A stretch of DNA of 11,292 nt from JAGXOF01 sp046545575. GTDB lineage: Bacteria; Chloroflexota; Dehalococcoidia; SZUA-161; SpSt-899. Both the position numbers and the translations under genes were made by a program. Of the stretch, positions 1-6,169 are shown piece by piece; positions within the stretch are counted from its first letter, which is position 1; every line of letters starts with the position of its first letter. A model generated the notes under the pieces. The model was not told where the DNA came from and ran no database searches. It saw only the letters and a list, made by a program, of their open reading frames with translations. The stretch covers positions 1-11,292 of the forward strand of contig JBKGZM010000064.1 in assembly GCA_046545575.1 (NCBI GenBank). The letters run 5' to 3'.

Positions 1-55
1 GGAGAGCGCCTCCCTTGCACGGAGGAGGTCAGGAGTTCGAATCTCCTCAGCTCCA
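1..55 (+). tRNA. tRNA-Ala(UGC), 5' part outside window
   Basis: The window opens inside a tRNA gene. The anticodon stem CCTCC/GGAGG encloses the seven-base loop CTTGCAC, giving anticodon TGC (alanine). It is followed by a variable loop, a T-arm (AGGAG, loop TTCGAAT, CTCCT), the 3' acceptor strand CAGCTCC and discriminator A at 55. CCA is not encoded, so it must be added after transcription. Six T residues follow directly at 56-61 and may help end transcription. The D-arm and 5' acceptor strand lie before position 1. Confidence 0.93.
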
Positions 56-100
56 TTTTTTAACAGGTCCCCAATTTCCGAATTATTGAACATCCACTTC

Positions 101-129
101 TTGACATTCATCTTCTTTATGTGTAGAAT
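101..129 (+). promoter_or_regulatory. Sigma-70 type promoter of the tetR-ABC operon
   Basis: A perfect -35 box TTGACA (101-106) and a -10 box TAGAAT (124-129) are separated by exactly 17 bases. The expected transcription start is near 136, which gives a leader of about 34 bases before the tetR ATG at 170. The -10 box overlaps the left edge of the inverted repeat at 128-153, so a regulator bound there should block RNA polymerase. Confidence 0.85.
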
Positions 130-153
130 AATGAATGAAAATTCATTCATTAT
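128..153. promoter_or_regulatory. Inverted-repeat operator, probable TetR autoregulatory site
   Basis: This is a perfect inverted repeat with 11-base arms, ATAATGAATGA (128-138) and TCATTCATTAT (143-153), around the 4-base centre AAAT. It covers the end of the -10 box and the expected transcription start, and lies just upstream of the tetR gene, where TetR proteins usually bind to repress themselves. The inner TGAATGA...TCATTCA pattern resembles sites of TetR-type fatty-acid regulators such as Bacillus FadR, as I recall them. Binding by the adjacent regulator is inferred. Confidence 0.8.
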
Positions 154-169
154 CCCCTGATGACTGGCT

Positions 170-811
170 ATGGCTGACAGAGAATCGCGGAAAAGACAGA
201 TTACAGAAAAGCGGGAGGAGCAAATCCTTAATGCCGCCTCAGAGGTCTTTGCCCGTAAAGGTTACGCTGCCGCCACCATACCCGAAATCGCCGAAGTGGC
301 CGGGGTGGCCGTAGGCACAATCTATATCTACCACCCCGGCAAGCGTGAACTCTTCATAGCCGTCATCAAAAACTTGATCATCACTGTCCCCTTGCTAGAC
401 CTCATCGATAAAATGGCAGAAGGCGATATCACCATCACCCTTAAGCAAATTATGCAGAACCGGTTCAATCTCATTGAATCCGAACAGGTTTCACGAATAC
501 CTTCGCTGATGGGAGAAATCCAGCGCGATCCCGAGCTGAAAACCCTCTGGGCGGAGCAGTTCATACAGCCCTTCTTTGAAAGGATGGAGGAGATGTACCG
601 AACCATGGTGGCCTCCGGCAAGTTCCGCAGTATCGAACCGCAATTAGCCACCAGGACGATAGGCGGGCTGATTCTCGGCTTCCTTATGCTGAGACTCATG
701 GAGGGAGAAATCAGTCCCCTGAACCGGCTATCACAAGACGAAGTGGCTGATACGCTGGTGGACTTCATGCTCCATGGTCTGAGCACGAACGAAGGAGAGA
801 ATAAAGGTTGA
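170..811 (+). CDS. TetR/AcrR family transcriptional regulator
   Basis: This is a one-component repressor of 213 residues, normal for the family. The N-terminal TetR domain is clear. Helix 1 reads QILNAASEVFARKGY (about residues 18-32), followed by a helix-turn-helix at about 36-57 (TIPEIAEVAGVAVGTIYIY) and the usual K-EL-F ending (GKRELF). The C-terminal helical part (about 70-213) is the ligand-binding and dimer domain and gives no ligand by inspection. The ATG at 170 has no good Shine-Dalgarno sequence, but the reading frame and the promoter at 101-129 support it. The gene is first in an operon with an ABC ATPase and an ABC-2 permease, so it probably represses its own exporter until a toxic or lipid-like ligand appears. 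The stop lies 11 bases before the preferred ATPase start. Confidence 0.93.
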   Translation: MADRESRKRQITEKREEQILNAASEVFARKGYAAATIPEIAEVAGVAVGTIYIYHPGKRELFIAVIKNLIITVPLLDLIDKMAEGDITITLKQIMQNRFNLIESEQVSRIPSLMGEIQRDPELKTLWAEQFIQPFFERMEEMYRTMVASGKFRSIEPQLATRTIGGLILGFLMLRLMEGEISPLNRLSQDEVADTLVDFMLHGLSTNEGENKG

Positions 812-822
812 AGGAAAAAACT

Positions 823-1575
823 ATGACCGACGATGCTGCCATCTCCGTTAAAAAACTGCGTTTCAATTATGGCCATCTGCGGGTACTTGATGACCTTTCT
901 TTGAAGATACCCGCCGGCGCCAGCTTCGGTCTGCTGGGACCCAATGGCTCCGGCAAAACTACCCTGATACGCCTGATGGTCGGGCTTCTCAAGCCAGCCG
1001 ACGGCAGTATCCGGTGCCTGGGCAAACCGCCCTCCACCACCAACGCCCAAAACATCGGATACATGCCCCAGCTGCCCGCCCTTTACAGCGAATTAACTGT
1101 ACAACAGAATATAGATTTCTTCGCCCGTATCTACGGGATGCGGGACAGGAAAGAAAGAGCGCAGAGAGTGGACAAGGTCATAAGGCTAACAGACCTGTGG
1201 GCCAAACGCCGTGAGTCGGTAATCAGATTAAGCGGCGGTATGAAGCAGCAGGTCAGCCTGAGTTGTGCCATAGTGCATCATCCGCCGCTGCTCTTCCTTG
1301 ATGAACCTACTGTTGGTCTCGATCCGGAGTTGAGGGCACATTTCTGGGAACACTTTGAAAGCCTGACCCGGGCCGGCACGACTCTCATAATCTCCAGCCA
1401 CACCATGGATGATGCAGCCCACTGCCAGAACCTGGTTTTCCTTAGGGAGGGAAAGGTCATCGCCCTCGGAACACCGGAGGAACTGCGGGCGGCCACCGGC
1501 CAGGCAGAGGCAACACTTGAAGACGCCTTCCTCTACTACATTCAACACAGTGAGGTGAAACAAAATGACCAGTAG
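823..1575 (+). CDS. ABC transporter ATP-binding protein (ABC-2/drug-export type)
   Basis: This is the cytoplasmic ATPase subunit of an exporter, 250 residues from ATG 823. The nucleotide-binding motifs are complete: Walker A GPNGSGKT (39-46), Q-loop Gln83 in YMPQ, signature LSGGM (136-140), Walker B LLFLDEP (156-162) with catalytic Glu161, and H-loop His193 in SSH. I chose ATG 823 because AAGGA (811-815) lies 7 bases upstream. A TTG at 808 in the same frame would add five residues and overlap the tetR stop; it has a fair AGGAG too and cannot be excluded. The stop overlaps the permease start by 11 bases, so the two are translationally coupled. The domain order fits DrrA/NatA-like export ATPases without a C-terminal extension. 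The substrate is unknown. Confidence 0.93.
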   Translation: MTDDAAISVKKLRFNYGHLRVLDDLSLKIPAGASFGLLGPNGSGKTTLIRLMVGLLKPADGSIRCLGKPPSTTNAQNIGYMPQLPALYSELTVQQNIDFFARIYGMRDRKERAQRVDKVIRLTDLWAKRRESVIRLSGGMKQQVSLSCAIVHHPPLLFLDEPTVGLDPELRAHFWEHFESLTRAGTTLIISSHTMDDAAHCQNLVFLREGKVIALGTPEELRAATGQAEATLEDAFLYYIQHSEVKQNDQ

Positions 1576-2299
1576 CACAGTGTCCATCGCCCGGAGGATT
1601 ATCATACAGCTTGTACGAGACCGCCGTACCATTGCCCTGGTAATCATCGTTCCACTGGTCATCGCCAGCCTGGTCGGGGTCAGCATCCCGGACAAAATGA
1701 TTCTGGACTACACAGCCCCGGCCATCATCGCCACACTGATACTTTTCTTCGGCTTTCTGCTGACCGGCATCAGCTTCCTCAGGGAGCGCTCCCAAGGAAC
1801 ACTGGAACGGCTGATGGCTGCTCCGGTAACACGCTTGGACATCGTGGGTGGCTATCTGCTTGGCTTCTTGCTTTTCGCTATGCTGCAAACGCTGATTATC
1901 TTCTTCTATATGATTTACGTTCTGGACATCAGCTACCAAGGCGACCTCTGGCAGATACTTATCTTTCAGGTGCTCATCGGCATCGGCGCAGTCTGTCTGG
2001 GAACTTTTCTGTCTGTCTTCGCCAGGAATGAGTTCCAGATGATTCAGTTCATCCCCATGATTATCGTACCTCAGATATTCCTCTGCGGACTTCTATGGCC
2101 AGTCAGCCAGATGCCGGATTACCTCCAGTGGTTGGCCAATTGCCTGCCCCTGACCTACGGAGTAGAGGGCATAAGGGCAATGATGATGGAGGGGAAGGAT
2201 TTGCTCGATATCGGGAAGGATGTAGGCGTACTGGCCGCCTACGCCGTTGGACTGTTGCTCCTGGCCTCACTCACACTGCGGCGCAGCTCGGCCACTTAG
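1565..2299 (+). CDS. ABC-2 type transporter permease
   Basis: This is the membrane subunit that pairs with the ATPase just upstream, 244 residues, the size of DrrB-like ABC-2 permeases. About six hydrophobic segments are visible, near residues 21-40, 49-71, 97-121, 132-154, 158-181 and 221-239. Between the second and third lies the typical cytoplasmic coupling region (RERSQGTLERLMAAPVTRLD), which in this family contacts the ATPase. The PIP-like loop and re-entrant part near 165-185 (PQIFLCGLLWP) also match the ABC-2 fold. With a single short permease, the working exporter is probably a homodimer of this protein with two ATPases. The gene overlaps the ATPase gene and ends 10 bases from the convergent permease gene on the other strand. 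Confidence 0.92.
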   Translation: MTSSTVSIARRIIIQLVRDRRTIALVIIVPLVIASLVGVSIPDKMILDYTAPAIIATLILFFGFLLTGISFLRERSQGTLERLMAAPVTRLDIVGGYLLGFLLFAMLQTLIIFFYMIYVLDISYQGDLWQILIFQVLIGIGAVCLGTFLSVFARNEFQMIQFIPMIIVPQIFLCGLLWPVSQMPDYLQWLANCLPLTYGVEGIRAMMMEGKDLLDIGKDVGVLAAYAVGLLLLASLTLRRSSAT

Positions 2300-2309
2300 G
2301 ATTTATAGC

Positions 2310-3059
2310 TCAATCACCTTTGCTTGAAAGGACAATGTTCTGCCGCGTCAGCATCCTGGACAAATATAATACGAGTGCCAGAATAACTACCGCTCCGGCC
2401 AAATACCAGAGCGCGAAAGACCATGCATTCAGGTCCAGCGCACCAGTCGCCAGGCCGGCCGGCATCCCCATCATCAGTCCAAACCCCAAGATTAACGCCG
2501 GCGCCAGGGCGATGTCCGGATTATTCACCAACGAGAACGATATCATAAAAAGCAGCAGCCCCAGAAACAGCAGCGGGTTTATAATCAAGCCAAGCACCAG
2601 CGCGGGAACCGGCAGGACAAAACCATAACCGGCGGGAATAATCGCGGCCAGGTGCATTACCAACACTACTATCATGGTAGCAAGGGCCGCAATCGCATAC
2701 CCGGGCATGTAAATAGCTATCGACTTCCCCAGCCAGAGTTCGTGCGGCGTGAGGGGTGTAGCCATCAGGGCTTCTATATTGCCGTTCACTTTCTCTTTCG
2801 TCACCGGCAGGTTGGCGAATGCCCAGACAAAGGCAATCAAAACGAAAAGGGGTAGAAAATACAACACCAGGCCTACGAACAACTCCAGGAGCGGCCGGGC
2901 TTGCGGCTGCCCCAGCCAGCTTTGCAGGTTCAGGGCAACGCTGATACCTGCCGCCGCCGCGACCGTGACAGCGGCTGCGATGATGGCCATTACCCTGAAA
3001 GCAGCTGAATGACGGATTTCACGGTAATCACGCTTTGCAACAATAGTGATTCTGCCCAT
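2310..3059 (-). CDS. ABC-2 type transporter permease (second of a pair)
   Basis: This 249-residue polytopic membrane protein is the last gene of the - strand exporter operon. After a short cytoplasmic N-terminus (KRDYREIRHSAAF) come about six hydrophobic segments, the first at about 22-43 and further ones near 57-86, 111-140, 144-176, 180-203 and 215-237. A cytoplasmic segment at about 90-112 (EKVNGNIEALMATPL, then ELWLGKS) corresponds to the E-K--G---ALLATPL----WLGKS pattern in the preceding permease, so the two are paralogues and probably form a heterodimer. The ATG follows the upstream gene's stop by 9 bases. Its Shine-Dalgarno is weak (CAGGG overlapping the previous stop), which suggests coupling by reinitiation. 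Substrate unknown. Confidence 0.9.
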   Translation of the reverse strand: MGRITIVAKRDYREIRHSAAFRVMAIIAAAVTVAAAAGISVALNLQSWLGQPQARPLLELFVGLVLYFLPLFVLIAFVWAFANLPVTKEKVNGNIEALMATPLTPHELWLGKSIAIYMPGYAIAALATMIVVLVMHLAAIIPAGYGFVLPVPALVLGLIINPLLFLGLLLFMISFSLVNNPDIALAPALILGFGLMMGMPAGLATGALDLNAWSFALWYLAGAVVILALVLYLSRMLTRQNIVLSSKGD

Positions 3060-3068
3060 AAGGATTTC

Positions 3069-3809
3069 TTACCCTGAAAGAACGACCCTTTCCGGGACCA
3101 GTTTCGGCTTGATGCCAAGGATAATAACGCCGATGACGAGGGCAATTCCAAAATTCAATACCATGAACTGCCAAGAACTGGCATCCATCATATTCCGAAC
3201 TGCCAGCTGTATCCCCAGGTTCGCCATGACAGGGAGAAACACCTGGGCGATAATATTGCCAGTGGCCGGCTTGATTATGAATCCCACCAGGTGCGCCAGC
3301 AGTCCGAAAGACAAATAGATGAGCGGCACCGCCACCAGGCTATTGACAATCATTGCCGGAGTGAACAGGAAACCGATTTCTGGCACAAAATATATCACGT
3401 TGACGATAACCAGAGTAAGCGCTGTCAGGACTACCGCGAGTACCAACCCCAGCACGAATAAAGCCAGGCTTTTCCCTATCCATATGTCCCGTAGCTTTAA
3501 CGGTGTTGCCAGTAGTGCGTTCAGGATACCGCGTGATTTCTCCCTGACCATCGTTTGAAATATGAACGAATTCAGAGTAATGCCTATAGTCAACAGGCTA
3601 GTTGAATAGAGGATGAGACTGAGATGCCCTTCCAGTACCGTCCGGTCCGGCACCGCTGACTCCACCTCCGGCTCGATTGTGAGCAGACACAGAATAAGGG
3701 CTACCCCGGCCACGCAGATAATCGTTACCGATACCATGATTATCAATGAAACTTTTTGACGCACGGTGTTCCTGATGCCGGTGACGATGACGAGACCAAT
3801 GTTACTCAT
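3069..3809 (-). CDS. ABC-2 type transporter permease (first of a pair)
   Basis: This 246-residue polytopic membrane protein has about six hydrophobic segments, starting near residues 20-43 (SLIIMVSVTIICVAGVALI). The coupling region reads EKSRGILNALLATPL followed by DIWIGKS, closely parallel to its downstream neighbour. The ATG overlaps the TGA of the ATPase gene in an ATGA arrangement, a sign of tight translational coupling. Together with the ATPase at 3806-4735 and the permease at 2310-3059 it would make an exporter with two different membrane subunits, as in many ABC-2 systems for sodium, drugs, peptides or lipids. Nothing in the sequence identifies the cargo. Confidence 0.9.
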   Translation of the reverse strand: MSNIGLVIVTGIRNTVRQKVSLIIMVSVTIICVAGVALILCLLTIEPEVESAVPDRTVLEGHLSLILYSTSLLTIGITLNSFIFQTMVREKSRGILNALLATPLKLRDIWIGKSLALFVLGLVLAVVLTALTLVIVNVIYFVPEIGFLFTPAMIVNSLVAVPLIYLSFGLLAHLVGFIIKPATGNIIAQVFLPVMANLGIQLAVRNMMDASSWQFMVLNFGIALVIGVIILGIKPKLVPERVVLSG

Positions 3810-4735
3810 GCCTGCTCCACCTCTTTGAGGATGGATGAATAAAGGTCTTCCAGAGAAGCTTCTCTCCGGCCGGCCTGCTCTATCTTCACTCCCTGTCCGG
3901 CGAGGAAGCTGACGATGTCGGACACCTGGGCATCTCCTTCCTTTGGTTCGAAGCTAAGACTCGTGCCGCTCATTTCGCGGAAACCGAGTTGCGGCTGTTC
4001 TTTCAAGGCTGCCAGGACGGAGTCCGTTACACCGCTGCTGGTCTCGACAACGACACCGCTTCTGCCCATCTTCTGCCGGAGGTCTTCCAGCTCTCCATAG
4101 AGTTTGATCTCGCCCCGGTCGATGAGGGCGACGCGGTTGCAGATACGCTGGACCTCGTCGAGGTTGTGGGAACTGAGGAGCACGGTCTTCTGCTCCCGGC
4201 GAGCGATTTCCAGCAGCAGTTTCCTTATCTCTATCTGGCCGGTAGGGTCGACTCCGGCAGTGGGCTCGTCGAGGATAAGGACTTTCGGGTCGTGCACCAT
4301 GGCACGCGCCAGCGAAAGCCGCTGCCGCATACCTTTGGAGTACGTCCCGACCCTGTCATCGGCGCGGTCGGCCAGTTCCACAAGGTCCAGGACTTCGCTA
4401 ATTCGCGTTCCTGCGTCAGAAACCTCATAGATATCGGCATAGAACTGGAGGTTCTCAACGGCGGTCATGGCATCGTAGAGGCCATCGGGGTCGAGGGCAA
4501 AGCCGATTTTCATACGGGTCTGCTCCAGGCCGATATCATGCCCGAGAATATCGAGTTCCCCGGAATCCGCCTGGAGCAGACCGAGGAGTATCCTGATGGT
4601 AGTCGTTTTACCAGCGCCGTTGGGGCCGAGATATCCGAAGATATCCCCAATCTGGACATCGAAGCTGACCCCCTTAAGAACTTCCCTGCTTCCGAGTGTT
4701 TTACTGATATTGTCGATATGGATCGCCGTAGTCAT
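3806..4735 (-). CDS. ABC transporter ATP-binding protein (NatA/CcmA-like, C-terminal extension)
   Basis: This is the ATPase subunit of the - strand exporter, 309 residues from ATG 4735. Motifs: Walker A GPNGAGKT (37-44), signature YSKGM (132-136), Walker B LILDEP (153-158) with Glu157, and H-loop His190. The place where the Q-loop glutamine is expected reads IGFALDPDGLYD, with no Gln, a variation seen in some export ATPases. Residues from about 225 on form the extra C-terminal domain usual in this ABC-2 subgroup. I prefer ATG 4735 because GAGGTGA lies just upstream. A GTG at 4774 would add 13 unconserved residues overlapping the previous gene and has a poor ribosome site. It follows the AbrB-type gene by 35 bases and overlaps the next permease by 4. 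Confidence 0.92.
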   Translation of the reverse strand: MTTAIHIDNISKTLGSREVLKGVSFDVQIGDIFGYLGPNGAGKTTTIRILLGLLQADSGELDILGHDIGLEQTRMKIGFALDPDGLYDAMTAVENLQFYADIYEVSDAGTRISEVLDLVELADRADDRVGTYSKGMRQRLSLARAMVHDPKVLILDEPTAGVDPTGQIEIRKLLLEIARREQKTVLLSSHNLDEVQRICNRVALIDRGEIKLYGELEDLRQKMGRSGVVVETSSGVTDSVLAALKEQPQLGFREMSGTSLSFEPKEGDAQVSDIVSFLAGQGVKIEQAGRREASLEDLYSSILKEVEQA

Positions 4736-4770
4736 CCGCTCACCTCGCTTTACTGGCCGGTGAAAAGCGG

Positions 4771-5013
4771 TCACTCTTCGTCTGATTTCTTCATCTGCGA
4801 TTCTATATGGCTGAACAGGCCCGTTCCTCCAAAATTTTCCTCGATAATGCCAAAGGTGGCTATCCAGAGCCCCATTTTCATGTCTCCAAAAACGAGCAGC
4901 TTATCACCAGTCTTGATATTGAAATCCTCTCTCGCCTCAGCCGGTACAACTATCTGTCCCCTCTCACTCACTGTTACCGATCCGTAGAACTTTCTTCCTT
5001 CCGCTTGTTCCAT
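4771..5013 (-). CDS. AbrB/MazE/SpoVT family DNA-binding protein
   Basis: This small regulator has 80 residues. Residues 11-45 carry the swapped-hairpin AbrB signature: GSVTVSERGQIVVPAEARED then FNIKTGDKLLVF, matching the family pattern of G-VT----GQI-IP---R----I--GD-L. The C-terminal 30 residues are charged and not recognised. Such proteins bind DNA as dimers with low sequence specificity, or act as antitoxins. No toxin gene is adjacent, so a role as local regulator of the exporter genes downstream is more likely. The ATG is preceded by GGAGG with 7 bases of spacing. It is the first gene of the - strand ABC operon, with a candidate promoter and a palindrome just upstream. The binding site is not proven. 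Confidence 0.85.
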   Translation of the reverse strand: MEQAEGRKFYGSVTVSERGQIVVPAEAREDFNIKTGDKLLVFGDMKMGLWIATFGIIEENFGGTGLFSHIESQMKKSDEE

Positions 5014-5038
5014 GCCTGATCCTCCACATCTTACTTAC

Positions 5039-5050
5039 AAGATTAATCTT
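5039..5050. promoter_or_regulatory. 12-bp palindrome upstream of the AbrB-type gene, candidate operator
   Basis: AAGATTAATCTT is a perfect 12-base palindrome. It lies between the candidate - strand promoter (5064-5092) and the ribosome site of the AbrB-type gene, within AT-rich sequence. Its place in the leader is suitable for autoregulation. Palindromes of this length also occur by chance in AT-rich DNA. Confidence 0.4.
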
Positions 5051-5063
5051 ATTTACATGATAA

Positions 5064-5092
5064 TTTTTACCAGAAATATACGTTGTTGTCAA
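5064..5092 (-). promoter_or_regulatory. Candidate promoter of the AbrB-ABC operon
   Basis: On the - strand a perfect TTGACA (5092-5087) is followed after 17 bases by TAAAAA (5069-5064), a weak -10 match lacking the final T. The position, downstream of the hairpin terminator and about 50 bases before the AbrB-type start, is right. The exact -10 is uncertain. Confidence 0.5.
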
Positions 5093-5117
5093 CTTTGGAG
5101 TGTTCACAGAGGAATTA

Positions 5118-5145
5118 GAAAAGTGCGAGGCTTCCGCCTCGCACT
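5118..5145 (-). terminator. Rho-independent terminator with GNRA tetraloop
   Basis: Read on the - strand, a perfect 10-base-pair GC-rich stem (AGTGCGAGGC/GCCTCGCACT) closes a GGAA loop, a GNRA tetraloop, and runs straight into TTTTC. It lies 39 bases after the stop of the small membrane protein and before the promoter of the AbrB-type gene, so it separates the two transcription units. A second pair of 8-base arms (5111-5118 and 5154-5161) flanks it. Confidence 0.75.
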
Positions 5146-5184
5146 CTACCCGGCTAATTCCACAACCATCGTATCCCTGAAGGC

Positions 5185-5490
5185 CTATTCGCCCTCGATT
5201 GGAAGGCCCTCTTCTTCTCCCTCAGCTTTGCCCTCTACAACATCCACTTTGGCAACGCGATTCAGGGCTTCCCAGGCGGTGGTTCCCGCAGCCAATACGA
5301 GTTCATGGGATTCCTTCTCTTTGACACCGCCATAATCTATGGTTACAGTGGTTTCCACTGTTGAATAAGCCTCTTCCATAGTGGAAAGCCGGCTGTCTAC
5401 ACCGCTGATCTTGGAAAAAGAGAGTGCTCCCAGAATTACTCCTGCAAGAGCAATTACGCCTATCGCTATCAACAATATCCTGTTCATCAT
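5185..5490 (-). CDS. Small membrane-anchored protein with DUF4430-like segment
   Basis: This hypothetical protein has about 101 residues. The N-terminus is a positively charged start (MMNR) followed by one hydrophobic helix (about residues 5-24), a signal peptide or anchor. There is no lipobox cysteine. A short linker leads to a beta-rich part (VETTVTIDYGGVKEKESHEL then LAAGTTAWEALNRVAKVD) that resembles the first half of DUF4430/transcobalamin-like domains, where V-V-IDYG----, G-T-L-AL is typical. The rest of that domain is missing and the chain ends in an acidic tail (EGKAEGEEEGLPIEGE). I place the start at ATG 5490, with AAAGG 5 bases upstream; ATG 5487 and GTG 5496 are alternatives. Function unknown, probably extracytoplasmic. 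The domain match is from memory of the family and modest. Confidence 0.7.
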   Translation of the reverse strand: MMNRILLIAIGVIALAGVILGALSFSKISGVDSRLSTMEEAYSTVETTVTIDYGGVKEKESHELVLAAGTTAWEALNRVAKVDVVEGKAEGEEEGLPIEGE

Positions 5491-5510
5491 TACCACCTTT
5501 CAAAATTAAG

Positions 5511-5549
5511 TTATCGCTCTATCCAAAAAACCCCGGTTAGCGATTGCAT
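5511..5549 (-). CDS. Possible 12-codon leader ORF with strong Shine-Dalgarno
   Basis: Between the PPC-domain gene and the small membrane-protein gene, the - strand holds AAGGAGGG (5562-5555), five bases, then ATG and 12 codons (MQSLTGVFWIER) ending in TAA. The ribosome site is as good as those of the true genes nearby. The peptide has no recognised family. It could be a translated leader, a small protein, or chance. Confidence 0.3.
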   Translation of the reverse strand: MQSLTGVFWIER

Positions 5550-5598
5550 ATATTCCCTCCTTGCCGCAATCGGCATTGCCTTTGTAGCTGTGACCCTT

Positions 5599-6036
5599 CT
5601 ATGAGACATCAGTTACCTCCCAGAGCGAAAGGCCGGTCACACCATCATATTTTCTCTCAAGCATAGGGCCCGCCAGTTCCCAGAGATGGACCTCAGCGGC
5701 AAAGACGGTGCCTTCGAAAAGGTGCCCACCTTTAGTACTTCCATCCCTATCCGCCAGTACCACATGGGCATGAACAAACGGCTCCCCTTCCTTCAGGGAA
5801 ATATTGCCCGTACAGTTCACTATCTCATGAGGTGATTCCACATTCCATTCCTCATATTCCTGGCTTGTCTGGTCATAGTAGCCGAGCCTGGCGTCCTTGA
5901 GAGCCCCAATTGCCATGAAGTTCGCAGTATTCAGTTCCTTATTCTTTGCGGTATCAACCAGGAACTGAACCAGATCAGAGCCATGCTGGACCCGAATCAT
6001 AAACTGCCTTCGCAGGGTATATTCGACTACAGCCAT
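5599..6036 (-). CDS. PPC (DUF296) domain-containing DNA-binding protein
   Basis: This standalone PPC/DUF296 protein has 145 residues, the normal size for bacterial and archaeal members, which form trimers. The family core is plain: a strand with GSDLVQFLVDTAKNKEL (19-35), NFMAIGALKDARLGYYD (39-55), the ISLKEGEPFVHAHVVLAD segment (79-96) and GGHLFEGTVFAAEVHLWEL (103-121). His89, His91 and His105 in the HAH...GGH pattern are the likely metal or ligand site. No AT-hook is present, so DNA binding, known for plant relatives, is not assured. The cellular role of the bacterial proteins is poorly defined. The ATG has a strong GGAGGAGG 3-8 bases upstream. It is divergent from the Clp ATPase gene. Confidence 0.88.
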   Translation of the reverse strand: MAVVEYTLRRQFMIRVQHGSDLVQFLVDTAKNKELNTANFMAIGALKDARLGYYDQTSQEYEEWNVESPHEIVNCTGNISLKEGEPFVHAHVVLADRDGSTKGGHLFEGTVFAAEVHLWELAGPMLERKYDGVTGLSLWEVTDVS

Positions 6037-6106
6037 CCTTCCTCCTCCAACGTTACGTATCTATGTAAGGATAGCACATAAACATACCTCGATTGAAGTC
6101 GGTCGC

Positions 6107-6136
6107 TTGTTACTTTTTACACCCTACTGCTACAAT
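6107..6136 (+). promoter_or_regulatory. Candidate promoter of the Clp ATPase gene
   Basis: TTGTTA (6107-6112) and TACAAT (6131-6136) are separated by 18 bases, placing the transcript start near 6143 and leaving a leader of about 27 bases to the ATG at 6170. The -10 is good and the -35 fair. I see no complete CIRCE element (inverted TTAGCACTC) or CtsR-type direct repeat, so heat-shock control is not evident. Confidence 0.55.
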
Positions 6137-6169
6137 AGTTATAGGGAGTGTTAGTCAGGAGGCACAAGA

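Noticed and set aside
328..1050. Open frame of 240 codons on the - strand over tetR and the ATPase gene
   Set aside because: Antisense to two well-supported genes with clear motifs, low-complexity start, no ribosome site.
2300..2309. Shared bidirectional terminator between the convergent ABC operons
   Set aside because: Only 10 bases lie between the stops, and I see no GC-rich hairpin with a T tract in or next to them.
4736..4774. Upstream GTG start of the - strand ATPase
   Set aside because: It adds 13 residues with no family match, overlaps the previous gene and has a poor ribosome site, whereas ATG 4735 has GAGGTGA just upstream.
3989..4987. Long + strand open frame of 332 codons
   Set aside because: It lies antisense to the complete ABC ATPase and AbrB-type genes, has no ribosome site and no domain pattern. 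It is a by-product of GC-rich third positions on the other strand.
6146..6154. GAGTGTTAG ahead of the Clp gene, like half of a CIRCE element
   Set aside because: One mismatch and no TTAGCACTC partner nine bases away, so it is not a HrcA operator.
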